Positions 36,945-46,051 of a DNA stretch of 64,000 nt are shown piece after piece. The DNA is from Bacillus taeanensis. GTDB taxonomy: Bacteria; Bacillota; Bacilli; Bacillales; UBA6769. The notes under the pieces were generated by a model. The model was not told the origin of the DNA and ran no database searches. It saw only the letters and a program-made list of their open reading frames with translations. The stretch is taken from assembly GCF_003318295.1 (NCBI RefSeq), contig NZ_QOCW01000012.1, forward strand, positions 1 to 64,000. The letters are read 5' to 3'. Each line of letters starts with the position of its first letter. Within the stretch, counting starts at the first letter, position 1. The position numbers and the translations under genes were made by a program.

Positions 36945-36990
36945 AACGAAAAAGAGATATCCGGATGTTTTTCCAGCTATCTCTTTTAGT
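36945..36990 (-). terminator. Terminator of the FabG-like gene
   Basis: Minus strand stem AAAAGAGATAGC/ATATCTCTTTTTC with T-rich end, just past the stop of the FabG-like gene. Confidence 0.7.
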
Positions 36991-36995
36991 GTTTT

Positions 36996-37715
36996 TTAAG
37001 GGTTTGTTGACCATAACCCAGCAGACTTAACAAACACACGTGTATTTAATTTTAATTGACCAACAATATATTCAGCAAGATCTTCAGGCTGCATCACTTT
37101 TTCAGGATTGCCGTCAGTAAGGCCTGTATTTATTGCTAATGGTGTTGCAACCGTACTTGGGGTTAGCGCAGTTACACGAATATTATGTTTCCGTACTTCT
37201 AATGCAAGCGACTCAGTCAGACCAAGTACGCCAAATTTTGAAGCACTGTATGCACTTGTTACAGGGGCGCCTTTTTGTCCTGCTGTTGATGAAATATTGA
37301 TGATATCTCCAGTGCTGCGCTCAATCATATCAGGTAATACTGCGCGCGTTACATAATACACACCTAGTAAGTTCACGTTAATAATTTTTTCCCAATCCGT
37401 TACTTCTAAATCAAGGAATCCGCCAAACTTCGCAATTCCTGCATTATTAATTAATATATTAATCAATCCTAATTCTTTTTTTATAGAGTTGACTGCTTCA
37501 ATAACTAATTCATTTTCAGAAACATCTGCAGTTGCGATGGCGACTTTTACACCAAGTGCTCTAATTTCTTCAGCGGCATCTTGTAAATCACTTTCAGAAC
37601 GTGCGATTAATCCAACGTTCACGCCTTCTTTTGCTAATGCAATCGCGGTTGCTCGTCCAATTCCTTTACCGGCGCCTGTGACTAAAGCGGTTTTTCCTGT
37701 TAAAATTTCTGCCAT
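36996..37715 (-). CDS. Short-chain dehydrogenase, FabG-like 3-oxoacyl-ACP reductase
   Basis: A 239-residue classical SDR. The NADP loop [12 protein letters not shown], the catalytic Ser ([10 protein letters not shown]) and YSASK tetrad, and the NNAG motif (ILINNAGIA) are all present. It resembles FabG but lies outside the fatty acid synthesis cluster, so it may act in beta-oxidation, poly-hydroxyalkanoate or another ketoreduction. The ATG follows AAAGAGGTGTAGACAT. It is transcribed toward the helicase gene. Confidence 0.85.
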   Translation of the reverse strand: MAEILTGKTALVTGAGKGIGRATAIALAKEGVNVGLIARSESDLQDAAEEIRALGVKVAIATADVSENELVIEAVNSIKKELGLINILINNAGIAKFGGFLDLEVTDWEKIINVNLLGVYYVTRAVLPDMIERSTGDIINISSTAGQKGAPVTSAYSASKFGVLGLTESLALEVRKHNIRVTALTPSTVATPLAINTGLTDGNPEKVMQPEDLAEYIVGQLKLNTRVFVKSAGLWSTNP

Positions 37716-37817
37716 ATGTCTACACCTCTTTACTAAATTCTATGACTTAAGTAGATGCTTATTTTATGAAAATATTTTAATAACGTCAATTAATTTGATT
37801 TTTATATAATTACTATA

Positions 37818-37852
37818 CAAATAAAAAACACTCTTTTAATAGAGTGTTCTAA
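37818..37852 (-). terminator. Terminator of plsC
   Basis: Stem AACACTCT/AGAGTGTT with T run on the minus strand, at the stop of the plsC gene. Confidence 0.8.
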
Positions 37853-38415
37853 TTTGCTGCTTTTATAAGCTTTTTTATTTCTTTAGTAATTTGTGAAGTG
37901 ATTTCTTCATATTCTGTACCGTCTTCAAACGTAATCGGTTTTCCAAAAATAACCCCCGCTGGTTTAAACCAACCATTTTTAGCACCATACACATATGTCG
38001 GTACAACAGGCGCTTTACTTCTTGCTGCAATAAAGCCGATTCCTTTTTTTGCTTCTTGAATTTCACCGTCTTTTGAACGTGTACCTTCAAAGAAGATCGA
38101 GAAAATTCCACCATTTTTTAATATTTTCAACGTATGTTTAAGCGATTTCATATCCGCTTGTCCTCTTTTAACAGGAAATGATCCCATTTCGGTAATGATA
38201 TAGGAAAAGAAACGATTTTTAAATAGTTCTTCTTTTGCCATAATGTACATTTTACGAGGTGCATGTGTGCCCACTATAAGAGAATCATAGTTGCTCGTAT
38301 GATTCATTGCTAAAATGCAGGCACCTTTCGGAATATTTTCTAAACCTTCAATTTTTAAGCGAAAACGGATCATTAAAAATACTTTTACACAGAAACGAAT
38401 TATACGATAGACCAA
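37849..38415 (-). CDS. plsC: 1-acyl-sn-glycerol-3-phosphate acyltransferase
   Basis: A 188-residue acyltransferase making phosphatidic acid from lysophosphatidic acid. The H-x4-D block is MNHTSNYDSLI, the second block PRKMYIMAKEELF, and the third IFFEGTRSKDG (FEGTR in place of FPEGTR). A hydrophobic N terminus (CVKVFLMIRF) likely binds the membrane. The start is TTG 38415 behind AAGGGG. Family membership is clear. Confidence 0.88.
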   Translation of the reverse strand: MVYRIIRFCVKVFLMIRFRLKIEGLENIPKGACILAMNHTSNYDSLIVGTHAPRKMYIMAKEELFKNRFFSYIITEMGSFPVKRGQADMKSLKHTLKILKNGGIFSIFFEGTRSKDGEIQEAKKGIGFIAARSKAPVVPTYVYGAKNGWFKPAGVIFGKPITFEDGTEYEEITSQITKEIKKLIKAAN

Positions 38416-38585
38416 CTTAATATTCCCCTTTTATATCTAATTATTAAGAATAGAATATCACAGATTTGTGATCTTGAGTAAAAAATCTAAGAAGTATACA
38501 ATAGAGAAACAGCAATGGAAGGTAAATAAACAAAAAATGTTTCTTTTTAAAAATAATATGTATCGATAAAAGATAAGGAGAACCG

Positions 38586-39110
38586 ATGATGTTTGATCCC
38601 ACAATCTATGAAAACTTAAAAGTCGTCATGGAAGGTGCTATCTATGATTTAGATTTAACAAATGAAATTAAAGTAAGGAATCGAAGTGATATTCTTAACT
38701 TAGCTGTAATGTCAAGGTGCTTTTCTATGCAGTTTCAATCCTATAAAGCAAAAGATTCTTACCCATTAGCCGAAATCGCTTTGCATACATCAATGAAAGA
38801 TCTGGCTCTTGAAATATTAGAAGAAAATGAAACAGAAGCAGGTTGTGAAATAGCTGTATATTTTTATACGAGGATAAAAAATATTGAAAAAGATTGCTCT
38901 CATATTGAATTCTTTTTAAATAATATATGGAATCAGCGTCCAGCAATTAAACAAGAAATTTCATACTACTATAGTAATAAGAATACTGTTTATAACAAAG
39001 TAACCTTAACATTCGGACGTAAAATTAATGAAGATCAAATTGATGATTTTCATAATATAATTGATCATACACTCCAATCCCTGTATTATTTTGAAACAGA
39101 ACTTTCATGA
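38586..39110 (+). CDS. Unrecognised protein of 174 residues
   Basis: A soluble protein without a known motif: MMFDPTIYENLKVVMEGAIYDL, SRCFSMQFQSYKAKDSYPLAE, then AVYFYTRIKNIEKDCSHIEFFLN. AAGGAG lies 5-8 bases before the ATG pair at 38586/38589. It is followed by a kinase-like gene on the same strand about 70 bases later. I do not recognise it. Confidence 0.6.
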   Translation: MMFDPTIYENLKVVMEGAIYDLDLTNEIKVRNRSDILNLAVMSRCFSMQFQSYKAKDSYPLAEIALHTSMKDLALEILEENETEAGCEIAVYFYTRIKNIEKDCSHIEFFLNNIWNQRPAIKQEISYYYSNKNTVYNKVTLTFGRKINEDQIDDFHNIIDHTLQSLYYFETELS

Positions 39111-39191
39111 TAAATATTATTTATACACGCTTCATTCAATCTCCCACTTTAAAAATTTAAGAATAAAAAGATAAATAAAAGGGTGATATCA

Positions 39192-39893
39192 ATGATTAAA
39201 CAGCTTAAAAAAAATGTAGAAAAAGAATTATTGCCAAATATTGATGTATATAGTAACAGCCCTTTTAATCCAGTAATCGTTTCAAATATTCCTGAAAATT
39301 GGGTTTTAGTTGGAAAAGGAAATTATGCAGGGGTATTTCTTCATTCTAAATTTCCAAAGTATGTAATAAAAGTTTATGGAGAAAATCGGCCTGGAATAGA
39401 AGAGGAAATTGAAGTATATAAAAAAATTGGAGATCATGCGTCATATTCTAAACTTTACGCGTATGGAGAACGATATTTAATTTTAAAAAATCTATCTGGC
39501 ATTACGTTATATAATGCAATAAATAAAGGGTTACAAATTCCTGAGCAAGTGATTAAAGATGTAGATGAAGCTTTGAGTTATGCGATAAACCAACGTTTAA
39601 ATCCTATTGATATTCACGGTAAAAATATTGTTATGGATAAGGGAAGAGGATATATTGTTGATATTTCTGATTTTTTACAAACAAAATCATGCAGGAAATG
39701 GAAAGATTTAAGAAAGGCGTATTATTCCTTTTATAAACCTTTCTTTAGTAAAGTGCAATTTCCAATACCGATGTGGGGATTAGATCTTATTCGAAAATCT
39801 TATCGTTATTATAGTCGTTATAAACGGTTGGAAAAATGGGAAATTCGTCCAAAAAATAAACTTAATAATAGTGAAACACATTATAAAGAGTAA
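39192..39893 (+). CDS. Protein-kinase-like protein (eukaryotic-type fold)
   Basis: A 233-residue protein with a kinase-like fold. The glycine-rich loop is LVGKGNYAGVFLH, the ATP lysine is in KYVIKVYGENRP, the catalytic loop reads NPIDIHGKNIV (D-x-H-G-K-N in place of HRDxKxxN) and the metal site is YIVDISDF (DIS for DFG). These changes are like bacterial kinases of the YrzF/RIO-like kind. Activity is possible but not certain. The ATG at 39192 has AAAAGGGTGA. It follows an unrecognised gene on the same strand. Confidence 0.65.
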   Translation: MIKQLKKNVEKELLPNIDVYSNSPFNPVIVSNIPENWVLVGKGNYAGVFLHSKFPKYVIKVYGENRPGIEEEIEVYKKIGDHASYSKLYAYGERYLILKNLSGITLYNAINKGLQIPEQVIKDVDEALSYAINQRLNPIDIHGKNIVMDKGRGYIVDISDFLQTKSCRKWKDLRKAYYSFYKPFFSKVQFPIPMWGLDLIRKSYRYYSRYKRLEKWEIRPKNKLNNSETHYKE

Positions 39894-39957
39894 GTGTGAA
39901 AATTACTGTTATGGAGAGTCACTTCGCTCTACTTATTCTTTAACATTAAAAGAATCC

Positions 39958-40128
39958 TTACCTTGCTTCTTGTTTTCCATCTTCCATTTTCACTGTTTTT
40001 TTAGGTCTATGCATCTCTTCGTCTTCGTTATCTTCCATGTTATAAAGGCCTATGAACATAAATCCTCATGCCAGCGCAAATGATGCCCATGCTAAAAATG
40101 TAAAAGCAGGGGTATTTCTTTTTCGCAT
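39958..40128 (-). pseudogene. Decayed yiaA/B-type two-helix membrane protein gene
   Basis: The minus-strand frame reads MRKRNTPAFTFLAWASFALA, then a TGA at 40066-40068, then GFMFIGLYNMEDNEDEEMH and a charged tail to a TAA at 39958. The first part matches the start of the YiaA/YiaB two-helix family (FLAWASF pattern). The in-frame stop interrupts the first helix, and the second helix looks deleted because a charged tail follows GLYNM directly. This is inferred from the reading frame; it was not searched. Confidence 0.55.
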
Positions 40129-40276
40129 CGTTATTTATAACTTCTTTCTTTTTATTTTATTGTTAGTTTATTGTATTTGTTGTTAAGTTTTTTAATTACT
40201 ATTGTTTGTTTTTTAAATTATAATTTTAAAATAAATATGGTATGTGAAATTTGTGAGCGGATTCATTTTATTCCGT

Positions 40277-40328
40277 TAAAAATAAACAAGCCGATACTCT
40301 AATAAGATAAGAAATCGACTTGTTTATA
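40277..40328 (-). terminator. Probable terminator of ydjO
   Basis: Imperfect stem TAAACAAGTCGAT/ATCGGCTTGTTTA read on the minus strand, followed by TTTTTAAC; it lies about 60 bases past the ydjO stop. Confidence 0.6.
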
Positions 40329-40390
40329 CTTCTACACTCCCTAAAGCTAAACGATACTTGAGCAATCCTAAGCATTATAAAAAACTGAAA

Positions 40391-40591
40391 TTATTTTTTA
40401 TTTTGAGAAGGATTGTTAATCACTTGTAATACTTTTGTGTTCTCCTGCATTTCACTGCTGCAAATTGGGCATGTTGGTTCTTCACTGCTTTTAAAGTTAT
40501 CACGAACCCAACATTTACACCCATCAGACGTACATTCCCAAATTTTTGTTTCTTCTGTTTGTATTTCTTCATCATTTTTTCTACCGTACAT
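40391..40591 (-). CDS. ydjO: YdjO-family cold-inducible small zinc protein
   Basis: A 66-residue protein with two cysteine pairs: WECTSDGCKCWVRDNF and PTCPICSSEM. The W-E-C-x4-C-x-x-W-x-R-x-N-F pattern matches B. subtilis YdjO, a protein reported as cold-inducible. It probably binds zinc. The ATG has AAAAGGATG 9 bases upstream. Monocistronic. Function unknown. Confidence 0.8.
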   Translation of the reverse strand: MYGRKNDEEIQTEETKIWECTSDGCKCWVRDNFKSSEEPTCPICSSEMQENTKVLQVINNPSQNKK

Positions 40592-40715
40592 CTAAATTCA
40601 CATCCTTTTATAAAGGTTAAAAAAACAGCTTCAAATTAAAAGACTTCAACTAACATTTTATCCTTTTTCCACGTGTTTATATCTTACAATTTTCTTCTCC
40701 ATCATTTCAACATCT

Positions 40716-40778
40716 CAAAAAATTCACTTATTATAAAAAGTGTTTGTAAAAAACAGGACCCTTTTATAACAAGTGAAT
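40716..40778 (-). terminator. Terminator of the kinase operon
   Basis: Nearly perfect stem of about 18 bp, ATTCACTTGTTATAAAAG with CTTTTTATAATAAGTGAAT, followed by six T on the minus strand. Confidence 0.75.
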
Positions 40779-40821
40779 GTATGGACTGCTAATAGTTTTT
40801 TATTATTAATTATAACTGAAA

Positions 40822-41655
40822 TTACATATTATTGTCAAAAATCTTTAATCTATGGTTAACAGCATGAATCAGTTCATCAATATGATGATATGGCTCTTTA
40901 ATCTGGAGCATTTTTCTAAGTATTTCTTTAGAGAATTTACTTATAGGGAGCTCTTCTTCCCAACTTCGCTCAACTTTTGATGAAGGGGTATAGTCAGAAT
41001 AAAGCAGAAAAAGAAGAAAATGACCAAGCGAATAAAAATCACTTTGAAATGTTACTTCTCGTTTTAATTGCTTTTCGATCATATAATCTGAAAGCCTTTC
41101 TGCATGTACTGTTGGTTTATCACCAATATACCTGGCTAATCCAAAATCAATGAGGTGGAGTTGATTTTTCACCACTATAATATTTGGAATTCGTAAATCT
41201 CGATGCACAATATTTTCATTGTGTATATATTTTACGATGACTAACAATTGTTGAAGAATTTGAAACGCTTCATTCTCTGTGTAAGTTTTGCCTTTATGAA
41301 AAATTAAATCCTCAAAAGTATTTCCGTTTATGAATTCCATTGTGAAATAGAAATCATCTTTAAAGAAAAAATTTTCATGGATTTTAGGAATCGCAGGATG
41401 ATTAAGCGTACCTAAGATGTTTGTCTCATAATGATAAGACAGCTTACTTTTTTCGTCTTTTCGCCGGCTTGGTTTTGTTTGCTTTAATACATATAACTTA
41501 TTTTGCTGCCTAGTATCGCGAACAAGATACGTAATGCCGTAACTGCCCATACCAAGTGTTTCAACAATCTCATATTTTCCTTTTATCATTGTACCGTTTT
41601 TGAGGGGGCGATCTTGTAAAAAAGCTTTTATACTCTTATAAATTGAAGTTACCAA
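40822..41655 (-). CDS. Ser/Thr protein kinase, Hanks type
   Basis: A 277-residue kinase. Glycine loop VETLGMGSYGITYLV, ATP lysine in LYVLKQTKPS, C-helix glutamate region SYHYETNILG, catalytic loop IVHRDLRIPNIIVV, metal site LIDFGLARYI, and the APE-like region is replaced by the FQSDFYSLGHFLL stretch. All essential catalytic residues are present. No membrane segment or sensor domain is attached. The start is set at TTG 41655 (AGGTGA upstream); a GTG three codons earlier is possible. It follows a small basic gene by about 20 bases, forming an operon. Confidence 0.85.
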   Translation of the reverse strand: MVTSIYKSIKAFLQDRPLKNGTMIKGKYEIVETLGMGSYGITYLVRDTRQQNKLYVLKQTKPSRRKDEKSKLSYHYETNILGTLNHPAIPKIHENFFFKDDFYFTMEFINGNTFEDLIFHKGKTYTENEAFQILQQLLVIVKYIHNENIVHRDLRIPNIIVVKNQLHLIDFGLARYIGDKPTVHAERLSDYMIEKQLKREVTFQSDFYSLGHFLLFLLYSDYTPSSKVERSWEEELPISKFSKEILRKMLQIKEPYHHIDELIHAVNHRLKIFDNNM

Positions 41656-41677
41656 TGTCTTCACCTAACTAAACATG

Positions 41678-41860
41678 TTAACTGCTGAAAAAGCTGGAAA
41701 AGAAGCTGCCGCTTTTATGTTTTCTTTTATAATGAGAATGTCCGTAATGAGAATGTCCCTTTCTATTATATCCTCTATACCGATGACGTTTATCACTGCT
41801 GCTGTATGAACGATAATGTTTACGTCTATTTAAAAGCATTTTTATTATTTTTTTTAACAT
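41678..41860 (-). CDS. Small basic His/Tyr/Ser-rich protein next to the kinase gene
   Basis: About 60 residues, strongly basic: MLKKIIKMLLNRRKHYRSYSSS, then the repeat HSHYGHSHYKRKHKSGSFFSSFFSS. A duplicated HSHY motif and a hydrophobic FFSSFFSS tail are notable. ATG 41860 is chosen since GAAGGAG lies 8 bases upstream; a nearer ATG at 41866 is too close. It is encoded just ahead of the kinase gene and could be a phosphorylation target (many Ser and Tyr), which is only a suggestion. Confidence 0.6.
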   Translation of the reverse strand: MLKKIIKMLLNRRKHYRSYSSSDKRHRYRGYNRKGHSHYGHSHYKRKHKSGSFFSSFFSS

Positions 41861-42002
41861 TGTCATTCTCCTTCACTTTGAATTACTAATATATACGACT
41901 AAAAAAATAAAAGGTTTCGTTTTTCTATCGAAAAGGAACTTTAAGACAGCTATAATTAAGATAATATCAATTAAAAGTAATTTTAAAGAAGGTATATTAA
42001 TA

Positions 42003-42065
42003 TTGGATGTAATGTTATTTCGTTTTATTAACAATATTCGCAGGGAAAGAGGAGATAATCGATGA
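42003..42065 (+). CDS. Possible leader peptide ORF (20 residues)
   Basis: A short ORF starting TTG 42003 behind AAGAAGGT: MDVMLFRFINNIRRERGDNR. Its TGA stop overlaps ATG 42062 (ATGA), suggesting translational coupling with the next reading frame. Evidence is thin. Confidence 0.3.
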   Translation: MDVMLFRFINNIRRERGDNR

Positions 42066-42069
42066 AGTG

Positions 42070-42210
42070 ATGAAATTCATTGCGTCTTATGCTGTTTATG
42101 TATTCATCGCTTCATTTATTCTTGCACTTTTTTCAACATATCTTATTAGATGGCTGTTAATAACTATTGCCGCAAAAAGACATCAGTCCAAAACACCTTT
42201 AAAAGTATAA
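42070..42210 (+). CDS. Small membrane protein of 46 residues
   Basis: An ORF starting MKFIASYAVYVFIASFILA, continuing LFSTYLIRWLLITIAAKRHQ and ending SKTPLKV, with one long hydrophobic helix and a basic tail. AGGAG at 42050-42054 is best placed for ATG 42062, but that codon is followed by AAG and TGA; the in-frame GTG 42067 or ATG 42070 is therefore less well spaced. The coding look is good, the start is uncertain. A terminator follows. Confidence 0.5.
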   Translation: MKFIASYAVYVFIASFILALFSTYLIRWLLITIAAKRHQSKTPLKV

Positions 42211-42211
42211 A

Positions 42212-42262
42212 AAAAGATACATGGTAAAACTGTTATACTAGCAGTCTACCATGTATCTTTTC
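42212..42262. terminator. Bidirectional terminator between the small membrane gene and ilvD
   Basis: Arms AAAAGATACATGGTA and TACCATGTATCTTTT are perfect complements of 15 bp; convergent genes end on both sides. Confidence 0.88.
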
Positions 42263-42282
42263 ATATTTTTTCACATAAAAAA

Positions 42283-43959
42283 TTAGATTTTCATAATACC
42301 GCCAGTGCTCGCGGAAGTAACAAGCTTAGAATAGCGGGCAAGGTAACCTGTTTTTACTTTAGGTTCAAAGCCTTTCCAATCCGCTTTACGAGCTTCCCAC
42401 TCTTCTTCAGGCACTTGAACGTCCATTATACGTTTGTCAATGTCAATCACAACATGATCGCCGTCTTTAACAAATGCTAATGGTCCGCCTTCTGCTGCTT
42501 CCGGTGAAGCATGTCCGATTGAAATACCGCGGGAAGCTCCAGAGAAACGACCATCCGTTACAAGCGCAACTTTTGCTCCAAGCCCCATCCCCATGATTTG
42601 TGAAGTTGGTGCAAGCATTTCCGGCATTCCAGGACCGCCTTTTGGTCCTTCATAACGAATAATGACTACATGCCCTTCTTTAACTTTGCCATTTGCAATT
42701 CCTGATAGTGCTTCTTCTTGAGATTCAAATACAATTGCCGGTCCTTCATGACTTGTAATACCAGCATCAACGCCACCTGTTTTAATAATCGCGCCATCTG
42801 GAGCAAGGTTACCGAATAATACAGCAAGACCGCCTTTTTCAGTAAATGGATTATCAATTGGACGAATGACGTTATAATCTTTTACATCGCAGCCAGCAAT
42901 ATTTTCACCTAATGTTTGACCTGTTACAGTCATTGTATCAAGGTGAAGTGCGCCCTCTTTTTTCGATAATTCGTTAAGGGCCGCTGATACACCGCCTGCT
43001 TCATGTAAATCTTCAATAAACACGTCAGAAGCTGGCGCTAATTTTGAAAGATGCGGTACACGTGCTGCTACTTCATTAATTCGCTCAAGCGGATAGTCAA
43101 CACCTGCTTCATTTGCAAGAGCAAGTGTGTGAAGAACTGTATTTGTTGAACCGCCAAGTGCCATATCAAGCGCAAATGCATTATCAATCGCTTTTTCAGT
43201 TACGATATCACGCGGTTTTAAATCCATTTCAATTAAGTTCATAAGCTGTTTTGCTGATTTTTTTACAAATTCTTTACGCTCCGGCGCAACCGCTAAAATT
43301 GTTCCGTTTCCAGGAAGTGCAATTCCAAGCGCTTCTGCTAAACAGTTCATTGAATTCGCGGTAAACATTCCTGAACAAGAACCACATGTCGGGCAACCAA
43401 ATTGCTCAAGTTCCTGCAGCCCTTTTTCATCAATTTTACCAGATTGATAAGCACCTACGCCTTCAAATACTGAAGAAAGAGAGATTTTCTTTCCATCACT
43501 TGTCACGCCGGCTTTCATCGGACCGCCGCTGACAAAGATTGTCGGAATGTTTAAGCGCATTGCTGCCATCATCATTCCCGGTGTGATTTTATCACAGTTC
43601 GGAATACAAACCATACCGTCAAACCAGTGCGCTGAAACAACCGTTTCAACGGAGTCCGCAATAATTTCACGACTTGGTAATGAATAGCGCATGCCAATAT
43701 GTCCCATTGCAATTCCGTCATCAACGCCAATTGTATTCATTTCAAACGGTACACCGCCTGCTTCACGAATGGCATCTTTTACAATTTTCCCAAATTCTTG
43801 AAGGTGAACATGCCCAGGAACTATATCAATATATGAGTTAACAACCGCAATGAACGGTTTATCAAAATCTTCTTCTTTTACACCTGCTGCTCGAAGTAAG
43901 CTTCGGTGCGGTGCTCGGTCAAATCCTTTTTTAATCATATTACTGCGTAATTCTGCCAC
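42283..43959 (-). CDS. ilvD: Dihydroxy-acid dehydratase
   Basis: Third step of isoleucine/valine synthesis. The product begins [20 protein letters not shown] in GTG-initiated form, as in B. subtilis. Iron-sulphur cysteines are in [11 protein letters not shown] and [18 protein letters not shown]; the closing [21 protein letters not shown] is conserved. Length is 558 residues. GTG 43959 is preferred since GGAGGG lies 8 bases upstream. It stands away from an ilv-leu operon. No T-box was seen in the leader. Confidence 0.95.
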   Translation of the reverse strand: MAELRSNMIKKGFDRAPHRSLLRAAGVKEEDFDKPFIAVVNSYIDIVPGHVHLQEFGKIVKDAIREAGGVPFEMNTIGVDDGIAMGHIGMRYSLPSREIIADSVETVVSAHWFDGMVCIPNCDKITPGMMMAAMRLNIPTIFVSGGPMKAGVTSDGKKISLSSVFEGVGAYQSGKIDEKGLQELEQFGCPTCGSCSGMFTANSMNCLAEALGIALPGNGTILAVAPERKEFVKKSAKQLMNLIEMDLKPRDIVTEKAIDNAFALDMALGGSTNTVLHTLALANEAGVDYPLERINEVAARVPHLSKLAPASDVFIEDLHEAGGVSAALNELSKKEGALHLDTMTVTGQTLGENIAGCDVKDYNVIRPIDNPFTEKGGLAVLFGNLAPDGAIIKTGGVDAGITSHEGPAIVFESQEEALSGIANGKVKEGHVVIIRYEGPKGGPGMPEMLAPTSQIMGMGLGAKVALVTDGRFSGASRGISIGHASPEAAEGGPLAFVKDGDHVVIDIDKRIMDVQVPEEEWEARKADWKGFEPKVKTGYLARYSKLVTSASTGGIMKI

Positions 43960-44137
43960 AACAAATCCCTCCACATTATTAACTTTTCAATCTTCTACAT
44001 ATTTTGATTTTTTAATATTGTAACACTATTTTTTATACTTGTATATTTAACAGGAATTATTTATTTTTGTAAAGATGTGATTTTAGAAAAATTTCAAAAA
44101 ATTATTTGCAGAGGATTACGTACTATCTGTACTTTCT

Positions 44138-44179
44138 ACCTAAAAACGCTGAACTGTTAACAGTTCAGCGTTTTTAGGT
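44138..44179. terminator. Perfect 42-bp palindrome between ilvD and a small gene
   Basis: Two 21-bp arms, ACCTAAAAACGCTGAACTGTT and its exact complement, with no spacer. It lies 7 bases after the stop of the minus-strand gene at 44186-44524 and carries a T run in both directions, so it is a terminator of that gene; as a zero-loop hairpin the tip must open by some bases. Confidence 0.75.
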
Positions 44180-44185
44180 GATTAT

Positions 44186-44524
44186 TTATTTTTCATTGTT
44201 ATTTGTTTGTTCTTCTGTCTCAATTTGACTTTCTTCATACCACTGATCTAAAACTTTTGCATCTAATACTTTTTCTTCAATATAATTAACCTGCTTGTCT
44301 GTAAACTGAGGTTTCCAATCAACCTCCAGCTCACCAGCTAATTTTGTAACCGTTAATAATTCCTGCCAAGCAACATAACGCTTATACCAGAAAAACTGTG
44401 GTTGTTCGCTCATATAGGGGTATAAATCGTCAAATTCAATATGTTTACAATCTACTGTACGTTCAAATTGCACTTTTGCTTCAGAAATTTTCTCTTTAAA
44501 AAAGCTGTTCATATCTTTACTCAC
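44186..44524 (-). CDS. Unrecognised soluble protein of 112 residues
   Basis: A protein rich in aromatic residues (FDDLYPYMSEQPQFFWYKRYVAW) and with an acidic tail (ESQIETEEQTNNNEK). No motif recognised. The GTG start at 44524 follows GGGAGAG with 9 bases spacing. It is a single gene, ended by a perfect palindrome. Confidence 0.6.
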   Translation of the reverse strand: MSKDMNSFFKEKISEAKVQFERTVDCKHIEFDDLYPYMSEQPQFFWYKRYVAWQELLTVTKLAGELEVDWKPQFTDKQVNYIEEKVLDAKVLDQWYEESQIETEEQTNNNEK

Positions 44525-44702
44525 GATTTTTCACTCTCCCAAAATTAAAATAATATAATCTTCATCTCGTTTCCTGTTTTTCCTTTGATATGCGCTTTAA
44601 AACTGCTTACTTTTATAATGGTGGTTATTTTTATAATATTCAATATTTATTTTGCCATAATTCCTAAAAGAAATGCAATGTTAATGCTTGAATAGCAAAA
44701 TA

Positions 44703-44760
44703 AAACGAATCAGCCAAACGTTTTATTTGTTATTATTTAAAACACTTGGGTGATTCGCTT
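44703..44760 (-). terminator. Possible terminator of the XRE-like gene
   Basis: Arms CGAATCACCC and GGCTGATTCG pair across a long internal loop on the minus strand, followed by TTTTAT. Modest evidence. Confidence 0.45.
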
Positions 44761-44770
44761 CCTTGCAGGT

Positions 44771-45022
44771 TTAGTTATCTTCGCCGCCTGGATATTGCTC
44801 AATAATTTCAAATATATCTCTTATATCACAGCCGAGAATTTGCGAAATTAAAATTGCTACCCCAACAGAAGGCATTGCTTTAATAAAGCCATTTTTATCA
44901 TTTTCACACCATCTGTGAAGTTGACTATGATGGACATTCAATAGTTTTGACATTTGTGTTTTTTTAATCCCTTTTTCTTTTAAGTATTCTCCAAGTTTAC
45001 TTTTTACTTTAACTTTCAACAA
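44771..45022 (-). CDS. Helix-turn-helix XRE-family regulator
   Basis: An 83-residue DNA-binding protein. The HTH is visible in LGEYLKEKGIKKTQMSKLLNVHHSQLHRWCEN and the tail VGVAILISQILGCDIRDIFEI is typical of Cro/CI type XRE domains. AGAGAGG is followed by ATG 45028, TTG 45022 and TTG 45019, so the start is uncertain by a few codons. No linked toxin, phage or target gene was recognised near it. Confidence 0.75.
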   Translation of the reverse strand: MLKVKVKSKLGEYLKEKGIKKTQMSKLLNVHHSQLHRWCENDKNGFIKAMPSVGVAILISQILGCDIRDIFEIIEQYPGGEDN

Positions 45023-45154
45023 TAACATCCTCTCTTAGAAGATTTAAAGAGATATATGTCATTATAAATAACTTTTCATTTTATTGCTAGAATAAGAGAT
45101 CTATCTATAACATTATTTTCTTTTAAATTGGAAAGGTTGTTGTAAAATATTTTT

Positions 45155-45880
45155 TTACTGAATCGTTGTTAACACTAGTGAAGCAATCAATCCAAGTGCC
45201 GTAATAAAGCCGACAATAGGTCCACCCTCCTCATGTGCTTCGGGCATCATTGTAGAAGAAACCATTGCGACCACGCCTCCTGCAGCAAACGCGCTAATTC
45301 CAGCAACCAATGAATTGGAAGCATCTTGTAAGAAAATAAACCCTAAACAAGCACTTAAACTAGATAATAAAAATACGATTACCCATAAAAATAAAATCTT
45401 CCTGTTGGAATATCCATCTTTTTTTAAACCAATACTGCTTGATAATCCTTCAGGAAGGTTGCTAATAAAAATCGCGATCACTAACAAATAGCTCACCTGC
45501 TGATGAATTAAGCTAATACCGATAATAACAGACTCTGGTATGGCATCAATCACCGTTCCGATAAAAATCGCTAATCCTGAATTGTTTTTGGGATTTTCTT
45601 TTGAACGCTTTCTCTCTTTTCCGCCTCGTTTTGCAATCATGATATCAAATGCTGTAAACAAAGCAGCTCCGATCATAAATCCACTAATCGTAACAGAAAG
45701 ACCGCCAATTTGAAGCGATTCATCAAGCATTTCAAAGGAAGCGGCGCCTATTAAAACCCCTGTGCCAAAAGCCATAATATAACCAATGATTTTCTTTTTA
45801 ATAGGTAATAAAAGTCCCATTAAGGCACCAATAAAAACAGCAGATCCAGCAATCCCACCCCATAATAATGCATGCCACAT
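45155..45880 (-). CDS. ZIP-family divalent metal transporter
   Basis: A 241-residue membrane protein with about eight transmembrane segments. The two ZIP signature helices are FIGTVIDAIPESVIIGI and SNLPEGLSSSIGLK, with the final PEAHEEGG motif. It likely imports zinc or a related divalent metal. The ATG at 45880 follows AAAGGATGG. Single gene; no Zur-box was searched for. Confidence 0.85.
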   Translation of the reverse strand: MWHALLWGGIAGSAVFIGALMGLLLPIKKKIIGYIMAFGTGVLIGAASFEMLDESLQIGGLSVTISGFMIGAALFTAFDIMIAKRGGKERKRSKENPKNNSGLAIFIGTVIDAIPESVIIGISLIHQQVSYLLVIAIFISNLPEGLSSSIGLKKDGYSNRKILFLWVIVFLLSSLSACLGFIFLQDASNSLVAGISAFAAGGVVAMVSSTMMPEAHEEGGPIVGFITALGLIASLVLTTIQ

Positions 45881-46051
45881 ATAATATACCATCCTTTATT
45901 TAAAATCATTTTCCAAGGAATATTTTGTGCCTGACACACTAAAAACATACAAATTAAAATAAAATCAAACAATGTTCTTGTTTTTTATGCTGTTTAAATA
46001 TGATTTAATAAAAAGTAGTTTATATTAATAATTTCTAAATGGAGATGTGAC

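Noticed and set aside
39871-40083. 70-codon plus-strand ORF after the kinase-like gene
   Set aside because: It is a shadow of the yiaA/B-like remnant on the minus strand and lacks a ribosome binding site.
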